From NCBI GenBank assembly GCA_963931865.1, contig OZ007516.1:6731897-6795896 (forward strand): a stretch of DNA of 64,000 nucleotides, written 5' to 3'. The translations under genes and the position numbers were made by a program. Below are positions 35,501-47,500 of this stretch, piece after piece (the first letter of the stretch is position 1; each line of letters opens with the position of its first letter). Source of the DNA: Axinella damicornis. Lineage: Eukaryota; Porifera; Demospongiae; Axinellida; Axinellidae. The notes under the pieces were generated by a model. The model had not been told where the DNA came from. It saw only the letters and a list, made by a program, of their open reading frames with translations, and made no database searches.

Positions 35501-38500
35501 TTTCTAGTTCCCTTTAAGCAATTTCTCTTGTTCTGTCGGCATTCTCTATGCTCCAGAACCTTATAGTGTCTGCCCAGAATCGTGAATTATTAGTAACAAT
35601 GGCCATAAACCATGTTTAGATTTTCTCTGCTTCAGTTTTTCTAGTTCCCTATTTTCTCTTGTTCTGGTGGCATTCTCTATGCTGTAGATTGCTATTGAAG
35701 TATATAATGTCTGCCCAGAATCGCAACCGTTCATCCGATGAAGTGTGAAAGTGAGAAATATCCCTCCAAAGAAATGAAGGAGGAGCTCATGGCCAAGACT
35801 GGGCTGGATATTAAGGTCATTGTGCGCTGGTTCCAGAACCGTAGGTTCAGGGAGAAGAGGGATACCCCACTGCCGCCAGTGTCCTCTACTGCCTCCACTT
35901 CGCTGCCAATAGCCCCAGTAACCACAGCAAGGAGAAATATCCCTCCAAAGAAATGAAGGAGGAGCTCATGGCCAAGACTGGGCTGGATATTAAGGTCATT
36001 GTGCGCTGGTTCCAGAACCGTAGGTTCAGGGAGAAGCGTTATCGTGAGGCCATGAAGGAAGAGCCCCCATCCCTGTTGCAACCTACTACCATTGCTACCC
36101 CTGCTGTTACCCCACTGCCGCCAGTGTCCTCTACCGTAGCTAAAGTACACTCCGCCTCCACTTCGCCATTAGCTGCCATATCCCCAGTAACCACAGGGAT
36201 GGAAGGCCGCAGGAACGGTACTCTTACCAGTAAGTATAAGCTTATGCTTCCACGCTGCCTTGAAAGACCGTGAGTCTCCTTTGCTGCCAAAAGAACACCT
36301 GGGAAAGTTGTGCTTTCTCGGTTGGTGTGGACCTTCACCAGTAGAAGATGGCACGCTTCGTGTAAGCTTCTCACTCTCCATGATCAAATCAGCAGCTGCA
36401 TGACAAACACGTGGTAAGAATCAGTGGGTGGGACACAGTTCCGCAATCACACCCACGCAAGGTTGAGAGCGCATCGCGGAGATACGTGTAGGGTATAGCG
36501 AACATTATTTTTGTGACGAAATTATTGGTCCAGCGACTGCCGGACCTGCCGGACCGACTGCTACGCCTATGAAGTATGTAATGTCTGCCCAGAATCGCAA
36601 CCATTCATCCAAAGAAGCATGCATAATCAAATGAATTATTATTAGCTCCTGTGTTCGCCGCCTCACCTCTCTTATACGTACATGCTGGTGTGATAGAGGG
36701 GCCGTGCCTGCGGTTGTTAAGCAAGTATGCATGCTGTGGTACAAAAGACATGCATGCATACGTTGAACAAGTGAGTTAGCCGTGCTCCTTAGATTGCTTC
36801 TTCATCCCTTGCTCTGTCGCCTTTCGGGTGGGTGGGTGGGACATTGTTCGCTTCGTTTCGGTCCTTAGCTCCAGATACACTACTGCCATGTAGGCTTCAT
36901 GTGGAGGCATCGCAATTGTCGCGAACCGAACACGATAGTGTACTAAAAACGTTTATTATAGAGAATCGAGATCAACAGCTGCACTCACACAGAGGCAATA
37001 CTGGCATGACTAACTAAATGGTCCTTTCCAATCGCTATAAATACTGGCCGTATCCTTCAAAAAGGTGTGACGTATGGTAAAAGGTGAAACGACGAATTGT
37101 CTGACAGATTACAAGGCGTGGGAGGTTGGGAAGACGGACGACGAGTCATGCGGTGGTTCAGCCAAGAGAGGGGTTTGTGGTACTAGTACAGGGAGGAGTT
37201 CTTTGCGATCGCCTAGCCGGCGCCCTTCAGCCATGATAGATCCAAGAGCCCACGCCATTGCCGAACGCTCTTTCTCAATGGTCGCATACCTGACCTTCTG
37301 GGGTAATACCTTGCGACTAGCAAAAGCCACTGGATGCTCTAGTCAACACTGGAGATCCATCAACATGATGGAAGTAGCTTCTCGGAATGGAAATTGGACC
37401 ACCTTCACTGAGATCGGCAACTAAATCATTCCACTCTCGGATCAACCCTTCAGGTAAGGGGTTGTCCACTCCAGTTTGCTTGGCACAGCTTCTGGAACAG
37501 GATCTTGGACCTGATAGCAGTGGGTGATAGAATTCCCAAAAGATCGTAGAATTTGGAGGGTTATGCACTACAGCATCAAGACCCTTCAATGTCTCCCAAC
37601 TTTTCATCGAGAGTTAGCTTGAGTATAGAGTCTATCTTGGTCAAGGGATGTTCCTGCTAGAGCAGTCATGGTTTGTCCCAGAATACGGGTGGCTGACGCT
37701 CTGTGGCCAGCGTGAATCGTCTTCTTTCGGGGTACTCTGATTCCAGAGCTGGTGGAAGGATGGTCCTGATCATGGTCACTTGTGACAATTAAAAAAACCT
37801 GCTGCTGTAGGCAAGATATATTTAGTTCTTCCGCTTCAGCCATCGTAGGGTGAGCATCAATTAGAGTGATCAGTAGGCGATATCTTGGGCTTCCAGATCT
37901 CGATCCGGCTCGAAGGACCATGTAAAGGACTTTTCACTCTATGCTGTTCTTCTTGGCATGCCAGCACTATCGCACTTGGCATGCTACTGGCTGGTAGTTG
38001 GCAGTAAGAGTTCCTGTTTGGAAAAAATGTACTCATTACACAATTCAATATACAGACTGCCATAGTCCAACTGTACTCTAGAGCACTATATAATGTCTGC
38101 CCAGAATCGCAACCATTCATCCAACGAAGCATGCATAATCATCAATTGAATTATCAGTATAATTAAGGCCACAAACCATGTTCAGTTTTCCTCTGCTTTA
38201 GTTTTTCCAGTTCCCTTTCTGGTTCTCTTGTTCTCTCGGCGTTCCCTATGCTGCAGGATAACTTGCTACGTGGAAAAGACGGACAATTCAATACGTATAT
38301 GGACTGCCATAGTCCAAGGGAAACTGTTTTAGAGCAATATGCTCCAGCTTGCTACAGCAGTTTGCACAATCTTTGCACTTTGCAGGCTACCAACAGCAGA
38401 CGGAAGTGATTAATTAGAGACCGCAAATACTACGCAGAAAATGCTGACTCGTGCGGACTGAGCACTTAAAGTTAACCACAAATTCAATTAGATATCAGCC

Positions 38501-41500
38501 GTTTGTAACTGGCAAAGTGCAAAGATTGTGCAAACAGCTGTACATGAACTGTAGTCTGTATGTGATGCCATGAACACAGATCATGACAGTTGACTGATGA
38601 TTTCTATGGCTATTAGTGAGTAAGTACGTAATCGACAAGCTTCATGAAAGTGGTGGCAATAAATGAGAAAGGAATAGCTACATGTGTAGCTGAGCTGTTT
38701 ACTGTTTACGGTCATGGAGCAAACGCCCTATGGTGACTCGTCGTTGTCTTTTGCTTGCTGAGGTTGTGGCTCTCGGCCAAGAATGGGACCAATGCCCTTG
38801 AGGAGATCATCAGGACCTCGCAGAGTTGTGGTGTCCGAGTACGCTCTCTCAGCTCGGCACATCTATAGAACCTTATAGTGTCTGCCCAGAATCGCAACCA
38901 TTCATCCACTGAAGCGTGAATTATCAGTAATAATGACCATAAACCATGTTCAGATTTTCTCTGCTTCAGTTTTTCTAGTTCCCTTTAAACAAGTTCTCTT
39001 GTTCTCTCAGCATTCTCTTAGTATGCTCCAGGATAACTTGCTACATGAAAAATATGGACATTTCAATATACAGACTGCCATAGTCCAACTGTAGAGCACT
39101 ATATAATGTCTACCCAGAATCGCAACCATTCATCCAATGAAGCATGCATAATCATCAATATTATCAGTATAATTAAGGCCATAAACCATGTTCAGGTTTC
39201 CTCTGCTTTAGTTTTTCCAGTTCCCTTTCTGGTTCTCTTGTTCTTTCGGCGTTCCCTATGCTGCAGGGTAACTTGCTACGTGGAACAGACGGACAATTCA
39301 ATATACGGACTGCCATAGTCCAAGGGAAACTGTTTTAGAGCAATATGCTCCAGCTTTTTACATGATAACTTGCTACATGAACTGTAGATACGTAATCGAC
39401 AAGCTTCATGAAAATGGTGGCAATAAATGAGAAAGGAATAGCTACATGTGTAGCTGAGCTGTTTACTGTTTACGGTCATGGAGCAAACGTCCTATGGTGA
39501 CTCGTCATTGTCTTGTGCTTGCTGAGGTTGTGGCTCTCGGCCAAGAATGGGACCAATGCCCTTGAGGAGATCATCAAGACCTCGCAGAGTTGTGGTGTCT
39601 GAGTATGCTCTCTCAGCTCGGCACATAGGAGATCACTATAGAACCTTATAATGCCTGCCCAGAATCGCAACCATTCATCCAATGAAGCGTGAATTATCAG
39701 CAATAATGACCATAAACCATGTTCAGATTTTCTCTGCTTCAGTTTTTCTAGTTCCCTTTAGCAATTTCTCTTGTTCTGTTGGCATTCTCTGTGCTCCAGG
39801 ATAACTTGCTACGTGGAAAAGATGGACAATTCAATACGTATACGGACTGCCGTAGTCCAAGGGAAACTGTTTTAGAGCAAATGAATATGCTCCAGCTTTT
39901 TACATGATGACTTGCTACATGAACTGTAGTCTGTATGTGATGCCATGAACACGGATCATGACAGTTGATTGATGATTTCTATGGCTATTAGTGAGTAAAT
40001 ACGTAATCGACAAGCTTCATGAAAGTGATGGCAATAAATGAGAAAGGAATAACTACATGTGTAACTGAACTGTTTACGGTCATGGAGCAAACGTCCTATG
40101 GTGACTCGTCATTGTCTTGTGCTTGCTGAGGTTGTGGCTCTCGGCCAAGAATGGGACCAATGCCCTTGAGGAGATCATCAAGAACTCTGGTGTCCGACGA
40201 GTACGCTCTCTCAGGTCGGCACATAGGAGATCACTATGGAACCTTATAATGCCTGCCCAGAATCGCAACCATTCATCCAATGAAGCGTGAATTATCAGTA
40301 ATAATGGCCATAAACCATGTTCAGATTTTCTCTGCTTCAGTTTTTCTAGTTCCCTTTAAACAAGTTCTCTTGTTCTCTCAGCATTCTCTATGCTCCAGGA
40401 TAACTTGCTACATGAAAAAATATTTAATGTGGACATTTCATTCTACAGACTGCCATAGTCGAACCATGCTGCCTTGAAAGACCGCGAGTCTCCTTTGCTG
40501 CCAAAAGAACACCTGGGAAAGTTGTGCTTTCTCGGTTGGTGTGGGCCTTCACCAGTAGAAGATGGCACGCTTCGTGTAAGCTTCTCACTCTCCATGATCA
40601 AATCAGCAGCTGCACGACAAACACGCAGTTCCGTGATCACACCCACGCAAGGTTGAGAGCGCATCGCGGAGATACGTATAAGGTATAGCAAACATTATTT
40701 TTGTGACGAAATTATAGGTCCGGCGACTGCCGGACCTGCCATACCGCCTGCTACGCCTATGAAGTATGTAATGTCTGCCCAGAATCGCAACCATTCATCC
40801 AATGAAGCGTACATATAATCATCAATAGTAACAATGGCCATAAACCATGTTCAGTTCTCCTCTGCTTCAGTTTTTCTAGTTCCCTTTAGTTCTCTAGTTC
40901 TCTCGGCTGTCCCCAGCTGACTGCTGTCATCTGGTGCAATGTCAGGATTCCAGGCATGCACTTCAAGTTTGTTCAGTTTGTGAGAAGCAATGTCTCAATC
41001 AGAGATAGGATACTGAGACTGCTAAGTACCTCTTCACCATGGAGCGATCACCACTCACATTCTTCTCTGTATGATCCGAGAGGACACGCGCAGGACAACC
41101 CTAGAGTGGGGGTGAGCCTCTCAAAGCTACAGTGGGAGGTGGGCTCCAAATGGGATCCTTATCAGGTGATACAGAGGGTGTCCCCAGCTGACTGCTGTCG
41201 TCTGGTGCAATGTCAGGATTCCAGGCATGCATGTCCAGGTTTGTTCCGTTTGTGACTTCAAGCTGCCTTAGTAGCCACCGTGCACTACGGGTTGTGATCG
41301 ATTCTTGTTCAGATCGGAAGTGGTTATAAGCTACTGGAAGTAATATTGCCCTTTGATTTTGAATGGTTTCAGCAGCAAGGAGAACTGTTGATGTTAAAGT
41401 TCCACTCTCTAGTACCTGTGCTTTTCTCTTTAGCTCTGTGATTAGGTTGTCCGGTTCACTGTCTAAACTAACACTCCCCTCAAGCTCCTCACTTTCAGTT

Positions 41501-44500
41501 TGGTTAATGCCAAAGATTTCCAAGGTTTCTATTAACTGTGTGAATTTTGCGTGACAGTTTGAGCATATTCTGTCACCCTTAGTTACAACCCCGGTGAATC
41601 CTTCCGTAGATCTTAAAGAAGCGACAACTCAATCAGAGATGCTGAGACTGCTAAGTACCTCTTATTCACCATGGACAGGCCCGTAGCTAGGATTCTGAGA
41701 GGGGGGGGGGGGTCACTTTGATCAGAGGGTGGACCACTATACGCGTACCCATACCAGTAGTGCCTGTGCAACATGACAAACTTTCGGGGAGGGGTGGCAC
41801 GTTCCCTGGAACAAATTATAGCTGATAATTATGTTTTACGTGCGTTGTTGGCAATGGTGAACAATTATTATGTTCTGACGTATAAAAAAATTGAGATTTC
41901 ACATGTTGTCTATTTTAGCAAGGTTTTGAGCTCCAGCTTCCTTGCATGGAGTCTGGCAAAAATGTCCACAGCTTCATCCAAGTCGACAATCGTGTCATAG
42001 TGGGTGTGTACATGGCCGGAAGACAATGAACCCTAGTGAATGTACTGATTCTGATTTTAAGCTGTGATTTTGCCATTAAGGTATGAAGGCTTCCAATAAC
42101 CTCGTACTTGTGTACATCTTTGTACTTCGTATTGAAGTTGTCAATTTTGCAACATCTTTGCACAAAATAGCCGTGGGAGTTGCTTCAGGAGCTGCTGGAT
42201 CCTTTTTAAGTTCAAGATTTCGAATGAACACTGGGTCAGCAACCCGTAATGAACGTGGGACTCCCGAGGTGGCTGCACAAGCTGGGAGGCAGGGATCTCC
42301 ATCATTCCTACATTATTAAGGAATGATGTAATTGTTATATCTGTCATGCAGGCACAAACGTATAATAGTTGAAGTGGTTGGACATCCCACTACTTTTCCC
42401 TTGGTTTGTCACAAGTGTACTGAATCGTACTCACTCTAATTAACCATTGGAGTGAGTACGGTAGCAGGAGTTCTGCATGCCTGCTCACATTTTCTACTGT
42501 ACACCTCTCAATATCTTCAACCGTATATGTTACATTATGTTACATTATGTTACATTTTGTTACATTATGTTACATTATGTTACATTATGTTATGTTATGC
42601 ATAATATTTCTCTCTGTATGCAGGTCTGGGGGACACAAATTATAACAACTTTTGTAACATGGGGAAGACGTTGAACCGGAGGCTGCTGGAACTAGGAGCT
42701 ACTTCATTTTATGAATCTGGATATGCAGATGATGCTGTGGGGTAAGTAATCTAGTATCGCATTTCTTTGTTTCAGTGACTTTATTGTTACACTCCTGGTA
42801 GGGGAAAAATTGTGCTGCGTAATGTTAAAATAATGCAAATAACTGTTTGGCTACTTACGAAGGCCCTACAAAGATTCTGACTACACCATCGAGATCGCTA
42901 TCATGCAGTGACCCAAGCGTACAATTTTGGTGCTGAAACTCTCCTTGGTGGTGGAGAACAACCGTTTTTGTCGTGCTGTCGGCCGCCATTGCTCGAGCGC
43001 TCTCTTCGACTTTCGTTGCCAGTACAACTCTCAGTACGAAGGGCCCACAAGATTCTGAACACACAGCTGCGATAGCTGTAGTTCACTGACGCTTACGTGC
43101 TGAAACTCACCAAATTGTGAGCGCTGTGATAATTTCCTTCCTTTTGGCCGCCATTGCATATGCTAGCGATCGACTGAGCATGGTTGCCACGTTCTTGTGC
43201 ATTAATTGGAACTAACTGTGATACTTAGCTTGCGAGTCACACCGGGGTTGCAATGGCTACCATGAGTGCGGTTGCCCCTCGATAAGAAGCAAGAAAGATC
43301 AGCACTAAACAACTCCTATATAACACAACTGCTGCGTGTTGAATAAGTATAGTAGCTTCCTGGACAACTCTATACAAAGCCTGAAGTCTCACCTCCATTC
43401 GCGTTAGTGCAGCGCAGCATACGACAGCTCTCTCTTTAGATATGCTTCAGAGGTCTCATTTCCCTCTGTAATCCTGTGCAGTGGTCTGATTTCCTTCAGT
43501 AATCCAAACAGCAGGAAGGAAGGCATCTCCTTGGTCGCTTCTTGGGAAGTGTTTCTGTACGCCCACAGCACACCTGCCAGGCATCGATCCCATTGACAGC
43601 CAAATTTAGCTGCACATGTTTGCGGAGTATTGCCTTCAATGTTCTATTCAGGCACTCCACCATTCCCTCGCACTGTGGATGGTAAGCTGTAGTACTGAGT
43701 TAGGTGATTCTCAGGCATCCTGCATTATATGCATGTGCCAAAAAATGTAATATCTCCGGGAATATATGTCTGCGTACACATTTTCCATCTTGAATTTGAC
43801 ATCTTGCAATGTAGCTGGCTTAGTCAGCTTCTTCTGCTTTGAAAAAGGCGCTCTTGTGCAGCGGTCTAGCATTGGAGCTCAAGTACAGACCTCTGCCTGT
43901 TGTGCCATTGCAGCAGTGGTTGCAGCATCTCTGTGCCACTGAGAGCCAGCGTGGCTCTTCAAAAGCTCGGTAGCATGGTTCCAGTCGGTAATTCCCAACC
44001 ACCTCTCGAACCTGCTAGGAAGCAAGACAACCTGTGGAACCTTTTCTTGTGGTAGACATTTGGACGCTAATCGTTCCATCTCTGATACTACACGCTGGCT
44101 TGTTTTAATGCTCTTGGAATCGAAGTTCTTGATAAACAGGGAGTTCAATGACTTCACTCTGCTGAATGCTACATAAGCTTGGCCAACACCAAAACGTCCT
44201 CCTTTCTTATCAACAACAATCTTGTCAAGAGTGAGCCCCTGTACTTTGTGAATTGTAGTAACGGAAATTGTACTCTTGATACTTTGGCAGTTTTGTTTCC
44301 TCCAATACGGAAGGTTGCTTCATGCAACCAATGATGTCATCATGCCTGCTGATGGGTGCAACCAATGATGTCATCATGCCTGCTGATGGGTACAACCAAT
44401 GATGTCATCATGCCTGCTGATGGGTGCAACCAATGATGTCATCATGCCTGCTGATGGGTACAACCAATGATGTCATCATGCCTGCTGATGGGTGCAACCA

Positions 44501-47500
44501 ATGATGTCATCATGCCTGCTGATGGGGTACAACGTGTGGATGCTGTTCCTGTAGTGGTTACTAACTTGCCTGCATGAAAGCAGTGCAAATGCTCGATAGC
44601 TGGGAATGCCGTAGCCTCGCTCAGGCCTGGGAACGAGGCTGGGAACACCAGTGTAGTACGTGAGATCTTCTGTGGACTTCTCAATACATACCTACATGTA
44701 GAAGATAACTTGGTTTCAAGAAGCCTAATCTGGACCGGGGGGAGATGCCAACTCGTAAACTGACTGAAAATGCAGTATAAAGGTTTTTATTACTTTTATA
44801 CTAAGAGACACAGCATGCTAAGGCATTGTGCACCTATATAGATACTATACGAGAGGCCCTCCTGATAACAGAAAAACATATTCCTGCGGAAGAAGTCCTG
44901 CAGTGAATAGCTAAACGCAGGAACATAACCAACGGGCCCGAATCCCAGCATGCAGTTGCATGCACGTACACTGGAGCAGCCGCACAACGGTCACTCACCT
45001 GCCATCTCTTATCTGTATCAGCTGTACCGGTATCTCAACTTTGCTGTCACCTCGCGCACACGTACACCTTTCTGCAATTGAAAGAGACAGACACCAATCA
45101 TTGATTTGTCACAATAGCTCTGCTTGGCAGTAGGGATACCAATGCGTATACACATATATCGTGCACTGTACTCCCACAGGAGCGCATCTTACCAAGAGCA
45201 GCAGAGAGCAAAGAATCTTCTCACTTCTGGCCGCTTGACTGGTCATGAAACTCGGAGTCCAAATTTTGCAGCCAAATCTGCTACCCGGTAATCTTATGCC
45301 GCATTCCAAGGAATTTGGCACCCCCCATTCCAGATTTTTTTTGCACCCCTAGGAAATTTGGCACCCCATAGGATCCCATACCCCCATGCAAAATATCCTA
45401 GGAAATTGGCATCCCATCATACTTCTGTTGGCACCCTCACTGTCATGTGGCTAGCTACATGTACTCCAAGTATGACTCAGTAGCTGTGGACGAGCAATGA
45501 GCTTGAGACTCCCAACTAGCTACATGTAGTGCGTTGCAGCACTGATGCGTCTAGTTTCGGCCCTAGACCCATGCAAAGCAAACCCCGGTGTGGATCGCTT
45601 CCATACTTTAATACTGGAAACAATCCGTGCTGGGGTTGTTTTGTTTTGGGTTTGGGGCTGATAAGATGCGTCCTGTTGCCTGCTACTGCATGTAATTCAC
45701 TAGCAGATAAACCAAAAACGCAGACCTAATTAAATTTGTTCATAAACAAGGTTCATTCTGAAGAAACTCGTGAGTTCTACATGTAGCTAGCTATAGCTAT
45801 ATAGCTAGAGGAGTGCCTGTTGCTGGAGAAATAATGTACAACCAACTAGACAGCTGTAACCGTACTGCATCACTGTCAGTGAATCCACTATTATATATAT
45901 GTAGCGTTTCGAGCTAGCTAACAGATTTAGATCATGGCGAGCGGCACACCAAATCTTGATCAAAGGCACACCATTACAACACCACGTGCTCATCCGTAAA
46001 TCAACGTAAATCAACACAGGAAATGGGTGGAATATCACTACAGTAAATTGTCCAATGTTACATATAGCTATGATAGTCTCAAAACTGAAACAGTAAAGGA
46101 AAAATATGCATGCATGCAGCTGTAGTTTTCTCCACCTGTTTGTTACCATGCTTTTGGAACTCTCAGATTAATACTGACAGTTAGCTATTATATCTCAGAC
46201 CATACTACTAGATTACAGCTTAATCTCAGCCTCATGCATTTCCTTAGCTTCGCTAACTCACAAGCCTACCCCGCTTTTGTTCTTCGGTTTGCGTTAAATG
46301 ACTGAAAATGCAGATTGGGGTAGCTAGGCCTGGGAACGAGGCTAGCATTTCCTGGCACCCTCATTCAAGGTACGATCACCCTAAGTTTGCAATGGGTGTG
46401 GCTCCTCTTCAGCACTATTGGCTAGCTCCATGTATCGTGCTTATCTTGTCATTCCTGAGTTTGTCGGCATTTTGTTCGAGCAGCATTCTTGGCTTCACAC
46501 ATCAAAGCATGAAGACTTCATCTTGGTATCTGAAATGTGGAACAATTTGATATAGGATAGTGGATGCTCAGATAAGTTTCAGATGTTTCTGATGGGTAAC
46601 TACTACCTAGCTAAACACCACTAGCTTGTGAGGCAGCTTATGAGGTTTAATTGTTAATTACTTTACAGATTGTGCTACTCTCTCATTCTACATCATTTTC
46701 AAGTTTTGCTAGTTGCAGTGTGTACATGTCTGTCGCTAAGACAGGATAGATTCACCCAGTCAAAGGAAGTACCCATCTTTCCGGAGATGGGTGGTAGCTA
46801 GCTACGGGCGCTTGTTTGTACCCTGAATGAATGAAAAGTTTCAGGCAGCTTATGTATGACTTTGCAGATTGTGCTACTCTCTCCTTTCTTTTACAATAAT
46901 TTTCAAGTTTTGCTAGTTGCACTGTGTACATGTCTCGCTAAGACAGGATAGATTCACTTTACCATTAGAAATTGCCCAGTCAAAAGAAGTACCAATCTTT
47001 CCGGAGATGGGTGGTAGCTAGCTACAGGCAGTTGTTTGCAATTGTACCCTGAATGAATGAAAAGTTTCTGTATTTGCAGAATGCTCATTTTTAATTACAA
47101 GTTTAGCTGGTTGCACATGTCTATCGGTAAGGCAGGTTTCAGGTTAGATATAGTGTCCAGTCAAAGAAATACACATCCTTCCGGAGTCAGGTGATTGCTT
47201 CTGGGGCTTGTTTGTACCCTGAATGAATGAAAAGTTTCAGGCAGCTTATGTATTACTTTACAGATTGTGCTACTTTCTCCTTTCTTTTACAATATTTCAT
47301 TTTCTGTTTGCAATGTGTACATGTCTGTCGCTAAGACAGGATAGATTCACTTTACCATTAGAAATTGCCCAGTCAAAAGAAGTACCCATCTTTCCCTGAA
47401 TGGATGAAAAGTTTCAGGCAGCTTATGTATTACTTTACAGATTGACAATGTGCTACTCTCTCATTCTACATCATTTTCAAGTTTTGCTAGTTGCACTGTG

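Larger units (their letters stand above)
33780..40910. repeat. Segmental repeat array in MTRR intron 2
   Basis: A composite unit of about 0.6-0.9 kb is reiterated with indels. Diagnostic words are tctgcccagaatcgcaacca, ccatgttcagattttctctg, ggataacttgctac, tccaagggaaactgttttag, gaacacggatcatgacag and acgccctatggtgactcgtc. Five copies of the last block (34350-34560, 35240-35476, 38712-38909, 39476-39703, 40080-40280) preserve an antisense frame of about 65-78 codons containing [17 protein letters not shown]. The homeobox pieces (35753-36229), BEL/Pao copy B (36858-37886) and a MITE (38360-38545) are embedded in it. Confidence 0.85.
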
